Shown one piece after another: positions 1-6,458 of a stretch of 11,338 nt of DNA. The DNA comes from CAIXMG01 sp964550225. GTDB taxonomy: Bacteria > Patescibacteriota > Minisyncoccia > Phycocordibacterales > UBA1006. The stretch is from NCBI GenBank assembly GCA_964550225.1, contig CAZJXT010000013.1, forward strand, positions 1 to 11,338. The letters are read 5' to 3'. The first letter of the stretch is position 1. Each line of letters begins with the position of its first letter. The position numbers and the translations under genes were made by a program. The notes under the pieces were generated by a model, which ran no database searches, was not told where the DNA came from, and worked only from the letters and a program-made list of their open reading frames with translations.

Positions 1-993
1 AAAATCGATGATGCTGAAGAGATTTTTCATATGACTGCAACAGGAAAAGAAAATCTCATTGTAAATTTAAAAAAAAGCTGTTTAGCGCCTGAAATATTAA
101 AATTAAAAATTGGTGCCGAAGTAATGTTTGTAAAAAATAATTTTGATAAAGGATACGTAAATGGAACTCGTGGACGAGTTGTTGATTTTAATGACGATAG
201 TATACCTGTTGTTGAAACTAAAAACGGCGATCGTATTACCGTAGAACCAGAAACATGGTCTATTGATGACGAGAAAAAAATACTTGCCTCTATTAAACAA
301 ATTCCATTACGCCACGCCTGGGCAATTACTGTTCATAAATCCCAAGGAATGTCGTTGGATTCAGCCGTCATTGACCTCTCGAAATCATTCTCCTATGGGA
401 TGGGGTATGTAGCACTTTCTCGAGTACGGACTCTTGATGGGGTGGTTTTGCTGGGACTTGGCGAAGGAGCATTGTTAGTAGATCCTCGAATTTTAGCTAT
501 TGATAAACAATTGCAGGAATTATCAGATAAAGCATCGGCTCGACTTGAGGAAATTTCTCGTAGCGAAATTAAAAAAAGTCATAATGATTTTATTATCCGA
601 TCTGGAGGAAAACTTGAAAAAGTTACTATCAAGAAAAAAGATTTGAAAAAAAATCTTGGGGAGTCGACATTAAAAAATCACGAAATGAGTTATCATCTGA
701 TTAAAGAAGGGAAATCTATTAATGAGGTTGCCAAGGAACTTGATTTTACATTCGGAACCATTGTGAATCATCTTGAAAAATGTCGTGACTTGGGTATGGA
801 TATTCATTTTAACCATATTCAAATGAATAAGGAAGATTTTAAGATTATCAAAGAAGCTTTTGAGCATGCTCCTCGTGTTATGACTGATACAGGTGTTCTA
901 AAATTGTCACCTATAAAATCATATCTCGACAAGGCAGGGTATGATATTAGCTTTGATCAGATTAGATTGGCAAAGGTACTTCTTGGAAAATAA
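1..993 (+). CDS. Pif1/RecD-like superfamily 1B helicase, C-terminal part with winged-helix tail (5' truncated by window)
   Basis: The reading frame is open from base 1, so this is the last 330 residues of a longer protein. An internal Met at base 31 is not a credible start because the ATPase Walker motifs of the family must lie upstream. What remains is helicase domain 2: a small beta-barrel insert (about residues 30-90, GAEVMFVKNN and GTRGRVVDF), motif V (HAWAITVHKSQGMSLD, about residues 105-120) and motif VI (GYVALSRVRT, with the probable arginine finger at about R141). These are typical of Pif1-family 5'-3' DNA helicases, which unwind duplexes and G-quadruplexes. The last 110 residues resemble the HTH_40 domain found at the C-terminus of some RecQ and Pif1 proteins (INEVAKELDFTFGTIVNHLEKC) and probably bind DNA. 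The stop codon lies 19 bases before the exonuclease ATG. Family assignment is firm; the exact substrate is unknown. Confidence 0.9.
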   Translation, partial: KIDDAEEIFHMTATGKENLIVNLKKSCLAPEILKLKIGAEVMFVKNNFDKGYVNGTRGRVVDFNDDSIPVVETKNGDRITVEPETWSIDDEKKILASIKQIPLRHAWAITVHKSQGMSLDSAVIDLSKSFSYGMGYVALSRVRTLDGVVLLGLGEGALLVDPRILAIDKQLQELSDKASARLEEISRSEIKKSHNDFIIRSGGKLEKVTIKKKDLKKNLGESTLKNHEMSYHLIKEGKSINEVAKELDFTFGTIVNHLEKCRDLGMDIHFNHIQMNKEDFKIIKEAFEHAPRVMTDTGVLKLSPIKSYLDKAGYDISFDQIRLAKVLLGK

Positions 994-994
994 T

Positions 995-1004
995 TGTGTA
1001 TAAT
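995..1004 (+). promoter_or_regulatory. Predicted promoter -10 box of the exonuclease gene
   Basis: A perfect TATAAT at 999-1004 begins 5 bases after the helicase stop codon and ends 8 bases before the exonuclease ATG. A TG directly precedes it, but without the usual one-base spacer, and no -35 box is evident. A transcript starting about 7 bases after the box would begin at about 1011, giving a leader of roughly 2 bases. There is no Shine-Dalgarno sequence. Confidence 0.6.
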
Positions 1005-1012
1005 AAGACTAT

Positions 1013-1687
1013 ATGAAAAAATTCTATTTCGATATCGAAACAATTCCAGCGGGAGAAGAATCACGCAATACTTTAACATATCTTTATGAACGCAAGGTTA
1101 AAAAAGTTAAAGATAAAGACCCTGAGAAAGAAGTTGAGTCTCTCGAACAGTTTATAGAAAATACAGCATTTGATGGTTCATTTGGACGAGTACTTTGTAT
1201 CTCATATGCTGTAAACGATGACGAGACTCGAACTATTTGTAATCCAGATAATGAGAAAAAAACCCTTGAAGATTTTTGGTTTATAGCGAAACAAATTGAT
1301 TTATTTGTTGGTCATAATATTATGGAATTTGATTTACGGTTCTTGTTACAACGATCAATGATCCTTGGAGTACAGCCAACATGGAACCGTTTTGAATCCA
1401 AAGGATTAACCAAGTATAAAATCGATCAATTTCTATCGTTTGCACGATATTCTAATTATCCAATTTTTGACACCATGCAAGAATGGTCAAGCTGGGGAAA
1501 TTCTAAAGTAGGACTTGAGCACGTAGCACTTGCACTAGGAATTCCTACACCAAAAGGTGAGGGGATTGATGGATCAGAAGTGTATAATTTTTTCAAAGCA
1601 GGCAAAGTTAAAGAAATTTGCGAATACTGTATGCGCGACGTAGAAACCACTCGAGCTGTTTATAAGCGAATGACATTTGAAAAATAA
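1013..1687 (+). CDS. Predicted DEDDy 3'-5' exonuclease, PolB exonuclease-domain type
   Basis: A 224-residue stand-alone exonuclease related to the proofreading domain of family B DNA polymerases (the DNA_pol_B_exo2 group). The three Exo motifs are intact: ExoI FDIET at residues 6-10 (metal ligands D7 and E9), ExoII GHNIMEFDLRFL from residue 100 (D107), and ExoIII YCMRD with Y205 and D209, which places it in the DEDDy class. It should remove nucleotides from 3' ends of DNA using two metal ions. Whether it works in repair, proofreading or RNA processing cannot be told from sequence. A lysine- and glutamate-rich insert (about residues 27-48) follows the first motif. The start is fixed by the ExoI motif beginning at residue 6 and by the -10 box just upstream. 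The DUF1003 gene starts 5 bases after its stop, so the two probably share a transcript. Confidence 0.88.
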   Translation: MKKFYFDIETIPAGEESRNTLTYLYERKVKKVKDKDPEKEVESLEQFIENTAFDGSFGRVLCISYAVNDDETRTICNPDNEKKTLEDFWFIAKQIDLFVGHNIMEFDLRFLLQRSMILGVQPTWNRFESKGLTKYKIDQFLSFARYSNYPIFDTMQEWSSWGNSKVGLEHVALALGIPTPKGEGIDGSEVYNFFKAGKVKEICEYCMRDVETTRAVYKRMTFEK

Positions 1688-1692
1688 ACTCT

Positions 1693-2082
1693 ATGAAAAC
1701 AAATACTATTATAAAAACATGGCATGAGATTGATAAATCCTCTCGAAGCGTTGGAGGGAAGCTTGCTGATTGGGTAACTACCTTTGTTGGTTCTTGGTCG
1801 TTTGTGATTTTACATGTTATTTGGTTTGCTGGATGGGTTATATTAGATATTGAACCGTTTCCATTTGGACTCCTTACGATGATTGTGTCTCTCGAGGCAA
1901 TCCTGCTTTCAACATTCATTATGATGTCACAAAACCGACAGACCGATCGTGACCGCGCTCAAGCAACAGCTGATTATGAAACTAATATTGCTGCAAAAGA
2001 AGAAATTGAAGAGCTTCAACAACGTCTTGCACGGATCGAGGATGAAAAACTAAATGAGATTTTAAAGATACTAAAGAAATAA
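1693..2082 (+). CDS. DUF1003 family small membrane protein
   Basis: A 129-residue integral membrane protein with two predicted transmembrane helices (about residues 34-52 and 59-78), a short cytoplasmic-looking N-terminus and a charged C-terminal helix likely to form a coiled coil (about 100-128). The family signature is clear: GSWSFVILH at the first helix, PFPFGLLTMIVSLEAILLST into the second, then SQNRQTDRDRAQATADYETN, matching DUF1003. No biochemical function is established for the family. The ATG is 5 bases after the exonuclease stop with no Shine-Dalgarno sequence and no good -10 box of its own, so it is probably the second gene of the exonuclease transcript. Its stop codon sits inside the left arm of the terminator hairpin that ends this unit. 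Confidence 0.88.
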   Translation: MKTNTIIKTWHEIDKSSRSVGGKLADWVTTFVGSWSFVILHVIWFAGWVILDIEPFPFGLLTMIVSLEAILLSTFIMMSQNRQTDRDRAQATADYETNIAAKEEIEELQQRLARIEDEKLNEILKILKK

Positions 2083-2107
2083 AACGCATTGTAATGCGTT
2101 TTATTTT
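2077..2107 (+). terminator. Intrinsic terminator after the exonuclease-DUF1003 unit
   Basis: A perfect 14-bp stem (2077-2090 pairs with 2093-2106) closes on a 2-base gt spacer; in RNA the top pairs would open to make a larger loop. The stem contains ACGCATT/AATGCGT, flanked by an A-run on the left and TTTTATTTT on the right, so it can act as a rho-independent terminator. The DUF1003 stop codon (2080-2082) is in the left arm. The loop and right arm also contain a TTGTAA (2089-2094) that fits the -35 box of the next gene. Confidence 0.85.
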
Positions 2108-2117
2108 GTGCTATAAA
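2089..2117 (+). promoter_or_regulatory. Predicted promoter of rsmI (-35 and extended -10)
   Basis: TTGTAA at 2089-2094, a 17-base spacer, then TATAAA at 2112-2117 preceded by TGC (2109-2111), which makes a perfect TGn extension. The box ends 9 bases before the rsmI ATG, predicting a start at about 2124 and a leader of about 3 bases. The -35 element lies within the preceding terminator hairpin. Confidence 0.65.
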
Positions 2118-2126
2118 TAATACATT

Positions 2127-2843
2127 ATGTCAAACAATCTCGGGAAACTCTATATTGTCGCAACACCTATTGGAAATATGTCCGATATGACTTTTCGAGC
2201 GGTGGAAACACTGAAAAATGTAGATTGTATTTTGTGCGAAGATACTCGCACCACAGGAGGTTTGCTCAAACACTACGAAATTGGAAATAAAAACAGTGAA
2301 GGGTTTAGTAAACTCATGAGTTTTCATAGTCATTCAAAACTCCAAAAAGTAAATCAGATTATTGAAATGATTCGAGCAGGGAAAAACCTTGCACTCGTTT
2401 CTGACGCAGGAACACCTTGTATTTCAGACCCAGGAATTATGCTTATTGCTGAGCTTAAAAAAGAGTTTGGAAATGAATTAGTGGTGAGCCCAATCCCAGG
2501 AGCAAGTGCCTTGATCTCAGCACTTTCTAGCGCAGGAATTCCGGTACACGAATTTACATTCAAAGGCTTTGTGCCTCATAAAAAGGGAAGAGAGACATTT
2601 TTTAATGAAGTATCTAAAACTGAGCATACCGTTGTTTTCTACGAATCAGTACACCGCATTCTCAAAACTCTTGAATCTCTTGCAGAACACACACCTGAAC
2701 GAACTATTTCACTTGCTCGTGAAATTACAAAATTATTTGAGGAAACAATACAAGGAACTGCTGCTGAAATTCTTGAATATTTTAAAAATAAACCTGACAA
2801 AGTCCGTGGTGAATTTGTAGTAATTGTTGCTCCTAAAAAATAG
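2127..2843 (+). CDS. rsmI: 16S rRNA (cytidine1402-2'-O)-methyltransferase RsmI, short form
   Basis: RsmI uses S-adenosylmethionine to methylate the 2'-hydroxyl of C1402 in 16S rRNA, in the ribosomal P site, and helps decoding fidelity. The tetrapyrrole-methylase fold is recognisable from LYIVATPIGNMSDMTFRA (residues 8-25), CEDTRTTGGLL (37-47), LVSDAGTPCISDPG (90-103) and PIPGASALISALSSAG (122-137), all family hallmarks. At 238 residues it is about 50 shorter than the E. coli protein (286). It ends just after the GEFVVIVAPK strand that closes the methylase domain, so the usual C-terminal extension is missing. No frameshift or continuation is visible downstream, so this looks like a natural short form. 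The only TAG stop in the window ends it, and the next gene's -10 box begins 3 bases later. Confidence 0.95.
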   Translation: MSNNLGKLYIVATPIGNMSDMTFRAVETLKNVDCILCEDTRTTGGLLKHYEIGNKNSEGFSKLMSFHSHSKLQKVNQIIEMIRAGKNLALVSDAGTPCISDPGIMLIAELKKEFGNELVVSPIPGASALISALSSAGIPVHEFTFKGFVPHKKGRETFFNEVSKTEHTVVFYESVHRILKTLESLAEHTPERTISLAREITKLFEETIQGTAAEILEYFKNKPDKVRGEFVVIVAPKK

Positions 2844-2845
2844 TG

Positions 2846-2851
2846 TATAAT
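2846..2851 (+). promoter_or_regulatory. Predicted promoter -10 box of the DUF4015 gene
   Basis: A perfect TATAAT begins 3 bases after the rsmI stop and ends 10 bases before the ATG at 2862. The predicted start at about 2858 gives a leader of about 4 bases. TTGTTG at 2824-2829, inside the rsmI coding region, is a poor -35 candidate at 16 bases. Confidence 0.6.
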
Positions 2852-2861
2852 AACGGGACTT

Positions 2862-4052
2862 ATGAAACGTTTTTTTATCATTACTATCGCTTTAATCATT
2901 CTATTAATTGGAGGAACTTTTGCCTATGCAAAAGTTTTTCGACCTTCTATTAATTCTTCCCATAAAGAAGATACTGTTGTACCTACGACTACTATAGCTC
3001 CTGAACCACCAAAACCTATAGTGACTCATATCCAAACACCAACACCGGTAAAAGCCGTCTATATGTCAAGCTGGGTTGCTGCAAGTCCAAAACCATACCA
3101 GCATGTTCTTGAATTAATAGAAAAAACAGAAATAAACGCCGTGGTCCTTGATATCAAAGACGCTACTGGTCGTATTTCATTTTTAACAGATGAATCATTA
3201 GTACAACAAACAGGTTCTCCAGAAAATCGTATCAAAGACATTGTTGGACTCATTCAGCAACTGCACGCAAAAAATATTTACGTTATCGGTCGTATTTCAA
3301 CATTTCAAGATCCTTATCTCACAAAAGTAAAGCCAGGGTGGGCGATCACAAGAAAAAGTGATGGTACTGTTTGGAAAGATCGTAAAGGATTATCATTTCT
3401 TGATCCGGCAAATACCGATGTTTGGGAATATACACGAGCTCTCGCACAAGCATCTTATAATGTAGGCTTTGATGAAATTAATTTTGATTACATTCGCTAT
3501 CCATCTGATGGAAACGTAAAAGATATTAATTATAAATTAGCTGAAGGTCAAACTCGCGCTGATAATATGGAAAAATTTTATGCATTCCTGTATCAGCGAC
3601 TTCACATTGAATCATCAATACCTATTTCTGCAGATTTGTTTGGATTAACTACAAGTGAAAAAACTGACATGGGAATAGGACAAATCTTAGAAAGAGCTTT
3701 ACCTTATTTTAATTTCATAGGACCTATGGTGTACCCATCACATTATGCAAAAGGAGAATATGGTGTTGCTAAACCTGCAGAAAATCCTTACACCATTGTT
3801 CTAAGAGCAATGCAAGATGCTGAGAAAAAAATAACAGCTCTTAAAAATGATCCAAATCTTCCTCAAGAATTTAAAGACCGTGTTTCTTTTCAACAAATAA
3901 GACCTTGGATTCAAGATTTCGATATGGGTGCAATTTATGACAAAGAAAAAGTACAGGCACAAATGAAGGCTGTTTATGACTCAGGATTAACCTCTTGGAT
4001 GATGTGGGATCCTTCAAATAAATATACCCCTGAAGCATACGCTTTGGAATAA
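2862..4052 (+). CDS. Exported, membrane-anchored putative glycoside hydrolase (DUF4015 / GH13-like barrel)
   Basis: A 396-residue protein with an N-terminal membrane anchor or uncleaved signal (residues 5-22 after MKR), a proline- and threonine-rich linker (about 38-62), then a TIM-barrel-like DUF4015 domain (about 63-394). Recognisable segments are VKAVYMSSW (63-71), AVVLDIKDATGRISF (93-107), NIYVIGRISTFQDP (138-151) and GFDEINFDYIRYPSDG (202-217), the acidic strand end in which I infer catalytic carboxylates by analogy with glycosidases. MVYPSHY (289-295) and SWMMWDPSN (378-386) follow. The family is annotated as putative glycosyl hydrolase, but substrate and activity are not established. 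It would act outside the membrane, possibly on cell-surface polysaccharide. No cysteines are present. It has its own promoter. Confidence 0.85.
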   Translation: MKRFFIITIALIILLIGGTFAYAKVFRPSINSSHKEDTVVPTTTIAPEPPKPIVTHIQTPTPVKAVYMSSWVAASPKPYQHVLELIEKTEINAVVLDIKDATGRISFLTDESLVQQTGSPENRIKDIVGLIQQLHAKNIYVIGRISTFQDPYLTKVKPGWAITRKSDGTVWKDRKGLSFLDPANTDVWEYTRALAQASYNVGFDEINFDYIRYPSDGNVKDINYKLAEGQTRADNMEKFYAFLYQRLHIESSIPISADLFGLTTSEKTDMGIGQILERALPYFNFIGPMVYPSHYAKGEYGVAKPAENPYTIVLRAMQDAEKKITALKNDPNLPQEFKDRVSFQQIRPWIQDFDMGAIYDKEKVQAQMKAVYDSGLTSWMMWDPSNKYTPEAYALE

Positions 4053-4056
4053 AATA

Positions 4057-4065
4057 TGCTATACT
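4057..4065 (+). promoter_or_regulatory. Predicted extended -10 promoter of the small membrane protein gene
   Basis: TGCTATACT: TG at 4057-4058, one base, then TATACT at 4060-4065. It starts 5 bases after the DUF4015 stop and ends 9 bases before the ATG at 4075, giving a predicted start at about 4072 and a leader of about 3 bases. No -35 element is seen, as expected for an extended -10. Confidence 0.65.
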
Positions 4066-4067
4066 AG

Positions 4068-4088
4068 GTTCCGTATGAAATACGGAAC
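4068..4088 (+). repeat. Perfect 9-bp inverted repeat centred on a start codon
   Basis: GTTCCGTAT (4068-4076), spacer GAA (4077-4079), ATACGGAAC (4080-4088). The ATG at 4075-4077 lies across the left arm and the spacer, and the predicted transcription start falls inside the left arm. It could be an operator for a dimeric repressor, or a 5'-end RNA hairpin of 6 or more pairs that hides the start codon. Neither role is proven. Confidence 0.55.
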
Positions 4089-4356
4089 TTTTCTTATGGG
4101 TGCGAGTATTTTTAATTTTATTATTATTTTCTCAGGTCTTCCAACAAGCTGGAAAAAGGTATTTATTACCTTAGCATCTTTGGCTATTTTAGGACTTGGT
4201 TATTTAATGAGAGCTCAAGCAAAACGTCGAGCTTTACGTGTTACCCGAGAAGCAGAGATTGTTGAACGTGCTAGAAAAGAAGAACTTGAGCAGCTTACCG
4301 AAGAAATTGCCGAAGATGTAACTGATCAAGTAGAACAAGAAATTGATCGTATGTAA
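4075..4356 (+). CDS. Small two-helix membrane protein with acidic coiled-coil tail, unknown function
   Basis: I do not recognise this 93-residue protein. It has two predicted transmembrane helices (about residues 5-22 and 28-46), joined by a short loop containing PTSWKK, then a basic stretch (RAQAKRRALRVTR, about 46-58) suggesting that the tail is cytoplasmic. It ends in a highly acidic helical tail (about 59-93, rich in E, D and Q) likely to form a coiled coil. No catalytic motif is visible. It lies between the exported DUF4015 protein and the S41 peptidase; the latter starts 26 bases after its stop and has no strong promoter, so the two may be co-transcribed. A role as a partner or adaptor for the peptidase is only a guess from position. 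Its own extended -10 box, and an inverted repeat over the start codon, support this start. Confidence 0.75.
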   Translation: MKYGTFLMGASIFNFIIIFSGLPTSWKKVFITLASLAILGLGYLMRAQAKRRALRVTREAEIVERARKEELEQLTEEIAEDVTDQVEQEIDRM

Positions 4357-4382
4357 TCTTTTTATATCAATATTTTTTATTC

Positions 4383-5609
4383 ATGAAACGAGAAACTTAT
4401 CAAACCATTACCAAAAACATTGTATTCGCTCTTTTAATTGCGATTGTTTTTGTATTGGGTGCATACACAGGAACAAAAAAATCTGTAGCTAATTTTCTTG
4501 CCCCTAAACAAACTATCGATCAGTCTCTTGCCTCAACATCAACAATAGATCTTTCAGAATTTTGGGATGTATGGAATCTTCTTGATAAAAAATACCCTTT
4601 TAAAAAACAAGCTCCTGATAATCAAGATAAAATATATGGCGCCATCTCTGGATTAGTAGATTCGTTTAACGACCCTTACACAACTTTCTTTCCACCTGAT
4701 CAAGCAAAACTTTTTAATGCTCAAATAAAAGGATCTTTTGGGGGAGTTGGTATGGAAGTAGGTGTAAAAAATAATCTTATCACTGTTATTGCCCCTATTA
4801 AGAACTCTCCTGCAGAAATTGCAGGAATACAAGCAGGTGATATCATTACACAAATTGATGATAAGAAAACCGACACTATGAGTATCGATACTGCTATTGG
4901 TTTTATTCGTGGAGATGTAGGAACTCCTGTAACTTTAAGTATTGCTCGAGAAGGTCTTAATGAAATAAAAAAAATAACGATTGTACGAGATACTGTAAAA
5001 CTTCCTGTGCTTGAAACATCTGAACAGGGGAAAGTTTTCATTATCAGCTTATATAGCTTTTCTGAAAACTCAGAATCATTATTTGTTGATGCATTAAAAC
5101 AATTTAAAGCATCTGGAAAAACACGTCTTGTTATTGATTTGCGTAACAACCCTGGAGGTTTTCTAGAGTCGGCTATTGGCATAGGAAGCTATTTTTTACC
5201 TGAAGGAAAAACTATTGTTCGTGAAAATTTCGGAAACGATACTCCTGAACATATTCATCAAAGTAAAGGGTATAATCTTTTAGATAAAAAACCACGCATA
5301 ATTATTCTCGTAAATAAAGGATCTGCTTCAGCATCAGAAATTTTAGCAGGAGCTCTTTCTGAACACCATGTAGCAACTCTTGTAGGAACAACAACATTTG
5401 GAAAAGGTTCTGTACAAGAACTCATCGATCTTCCCGATAAGTCATCTTTAAAAATAACTATTGCAAAATGGTTAACCCCTAATGGAAATTCTATTTCAGA
5501 AAAAGGAATCGTGCCTGATATTGTAGTAGAAGATGCACCTATTCTTAATAAAAAAACAAATACCTATTCTGATCCTATTCTTGAAAAAGCAATTCTGTTA
5601 TTAAAATAA
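4383..5609 (+). CDS. S41 family C-terminal processing peptidase (CtpA/CtpB-like) with PDZ domain
   Basis: A 408-residue serine protease that should trim or degrade proteins from their C-termini outside the cytoplasmic membrane. An N-terminal hydrophobic segment (about 12-29) acts as signal or anchor. The PDZ domain covers about residues 115-205 (GSFGGVGMEVG, SPAEIAGIQAGDIITQIDD). The catalytic core follows, with IDLRNNPGGFLESA (251-264), the nucleophile S316 in GSASASEILAGAL, the general base K341 in TTFGKGSVQ and Q345. The S316-K341 spacing of 25 matches E. coli Prc. The ending GIVPDIVVEDAP and a short tail is usual for the family. Length is close to typical CtpA/CtpB. No cysteines are present. 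There is no Shine-Dalgarno sequence; TATATC at 4363-4368 is only a weak -10 candidate, so it may depend on the upstream small membrane protein transcript. Substrates are unknown. Confidence 0.94.
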   Translation: MKRETYQTITKNIVFALLIAIVFVLGAYTGTKKSVANFLAPKQTIDQSLASTSTIDLSEFWDVWNLLDKKYPFKKQAPDNQDKIYGAISGLVDSFNDPYTTFFPPDQAKLFNAQIKGSFGGVGMEVGVKNNLITVIAPIKNSPAEIAGIQAGDIITQIDDKKTDTMSIDTAIGFIRGDVGTPVTLSIAREGLNEIKKITIVRDTVKLPVLETSEQGKVFIISLYSFSENSESLFVDALKQFKASGKTRLVIDLRNNPGGFLESAIGIGSYFLPEGKTIVRENFGNDTPEHIHQSKGYNLLDKKPRIIILVNKGSASASEILAGALSEHHVATLVGTTTFGKGSVQELIDLPDKSSLKITIAKWLTPNGNSISEKGIVPDIVVEDAPILNKKTNTYSDPILEKAILLLK

Positions 5610-5615
5610 TTTATT

Positions 5616-5623
5616 TATATAAT
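5616..5623 (+). promoter_or_regulatory. Possible -10 region of rplI
   Basis: Overlapping TATATA (5616-5621) and TATAAT (5618-5623) lie in the 18-base gap between the S41 peptidase and rplI. TATAAT ends only 4 bases before the ATG and TATATA only 6, closer than for the other genes, so transcription would have to begin at or just inside the start codon. In such AT-rich sequence this is a weaker call. Confidence 0.35.
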
Positions 5624-5627
5624 ATTT

Positions 5628-6068
5628 ATGAAAGTTGTATTTATTAAACCTCTCAAGGGAGTAGGGAAATTACACGATGTTAAGGAGGTTTCTGATGGTT
5701 ATGCTCAAAACTTTTTGATCCCCAAAGGGTATGCTGTTCGCGCAACGGATAATCTTCTTAATACTATTGAGCTCGATAAAAAATATAATCTAGAAAACGA
5801 ACAGCGACATGCTCAAGAATTACGAAACCTGCTTGAAGTGATTAAAAAAACTGAGAAAATTACTATCTCAGACCACCCTCATGCAAAAGGAAGACTTTAC
5901 AGCGCTGTGACTGCCCAAGAAATTTGTCATGCATTTCATACACAGCATCAAATTTTTATACAAAAAAATATTATTCTCAATTATGAACCTATCCATGAAA
6001 CAGGGGATTATGAAATTACTCTCGGCGATAAAAAACAATCTATTGTATATCGAGTTTCTGTTATATAA
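5628..6068 (+). CDS. rplI: 50S ribosomal protein bL9
   Basis: bL9 binds 23S rRNA domain V near the base of the L1 stalk and reaches toward neighbouring ribosomes, helping frame maintenance. The N-terminal domain is canonical (residues 1-40: MKVVFIKPLKGVGKLHDVKE, then VSDGYAQNFLIPKGYAVRAT). It is followed by the connecting helix (about 45-75) and the C-terminal RNA-binding domain (about 78-146, with GRLYSAVTAQEI and GDYEITL). At 146 residues it is close to the usual 148-150. The start is fixed by the conserved MKV N-terminus. The last two codons and the stop lie inside the bidirectional terminator shared with rpmA. The usual neighbours, rpsF, ssb and rpsR, are absent. Confidence 0.97.
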   Translation: MKVVFIKPLKGVGKLHDVKEVSDGYAQNFLIPKGYAVRATDNLLNTIELDKKYNLENEQRHAQELRNLLEVIKKTEKITISDHPHAKGRLYSAVTAQEICHAFHTQHQIFIQKNIILNYEPIHETGDYEITLGDKKQSIVYRVSVI

Positions 6069-6106
6069 AAATACGCACATATTACTGTGCGTATTTTTAT
6101 ATAACA
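6059..6106. terminator. Bidirectional terminator shared by rplI and rpmA, coding for both C-termini
   Basis: A perfect 21-bp stem (6059-6079 pairs with 6086-6106) with the 6-base loop TATTAC. The core CGCACA/TGTGCG is flanked by A5 on the left and T5 on the right, so it makes a terminator with a U-run in either direction. The left arm encodes the Val-Ile-stop end of L9, and the right arm, read on the minus strand, encodes the Val-Ile-stop end of L27. Confidence 0.88.
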
Positions 6107-6369
6107 TTAACAACTTTTTTACGAATTACTGTTCCATCAAAATGAGTTTTTCGTTTTGTGGTAAATGATACAACACCGGCCTTGTCAGCAAACAATGTAT
6201 GATCTTTTCCAACACGAACATTTTTTCCGGCTAGAATTTTTGTTCCTCGTTGTCGAATGATTACAGAACCAGGTTGAGCTGATTGTCCAGCATACAATTT
6301 AGTTCCTAGATATTTTGGATTTGAATCTCGAAGGTTATGCGCGGTACCCCCGGCTTTTCTATGTGCCAT
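6097..6369 (-). CDS. rpmA: 50S ribosomal protein bL27
   Basis: bL27 reaches toward the peptidyl-transferase centre of the 50S subunit with its flexible N-terminus and supports tRNA placement. The 90-residue protein begins directly with MAHRKAGGTAHN, so it has no N-terminal prepeptide of the kind cleaved in Firmicutes. It carries the conserved core QPGSVIIRQRGTKILAGKNV (residues 32-51) and VGKDHTLFADKAGVV (53-67). The C-terminal tail (about 70-90) is basic and slightly extended (KRKTHFDGTVIRKKVVNVI). It usually follows rplU (L21), but here it is alone, convergent with rplI and divergent from the CAP gene. Upstream -10 candidates on the minus strand are TATTAT (6394-6389) and TATATA (6380-6375). 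No Shine-Dalgarno sequence precedes the ATG. Confidence 0.97.
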   Translation of the reverse strand: MAHRKAGGTAHNLRDSNPKYLGTKLYAGQSAQPGSVIIRQRGTKILAGKNVRVGKDHTLFADKAGVVSFTTKRKTHFDGTVIRKKVVNVI

Positions 6370-6458
6370 AGTCGTATATAATTACCTAATAATAAGTCCC
6401 ATAAGTCTACCAGATCCTCTTTAAAAAATCAAGTGGATAGGCTATACTGGCTAAATAT
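6370..6458. promoter_or_regulatory. Divergent promoter region between rpmA and the CAP gene
   Basis: This 89-base gap must serve both directions. For the CAP gene, TATACT at 6443-6448 ends 10 bases before the ATG, giving a predicted start at about 6455. For rpmA the candidates are TATTAT (6394-6389, which leaves a leader of about 13 bases) or TATATA (6380-6375, essentially leaderless). No Shine-Dalgarno sequence is seen for either gene. No coding sequence or operator-like repeat was recognised within the gap itself. Confidence 0.55.

Noticed and set aside
31..993. Helicase gene starting at the ATG at 31 as a complete short protein
   Set aside because: The frame is open to base 1 and the family needs its N-terminal ATPase motifs upstream. 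It is a window-truncated gene, not a short one.
1608..1919. 103-codon open frame on the minus strand across the exonuclease/DUF1003 junction
   Set aside because: It is antisense to two well-recognised protein families and has no recognisable domain or promoter.
4721..5182. 153-codon minus-strand open frame inside the S41 peptidase gene
   Set aside because: It mirrors the PDZ and core coding region of a complete S41 gene on the other strand, and its translation resembles no known protein.
5681..5718. A perfect Shine-Dalgarno-like TAAGGAGG (5681-5688) followed by an ATG at 5695
   Set aside because: It lies inside rplI and encodes the conserved VKEV part of L9. The ATG opens only a 7-codon frame ending in TGA, so it is not a gene start.
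6359..6371. CTATG-TGC-CATAG inverted repeat over the rpmA start codon
   Set aside because: Only 5 bp, and one arm is largely forced by the conserved Met-Ala-His start of L27. Chance is a sufficient explanation.
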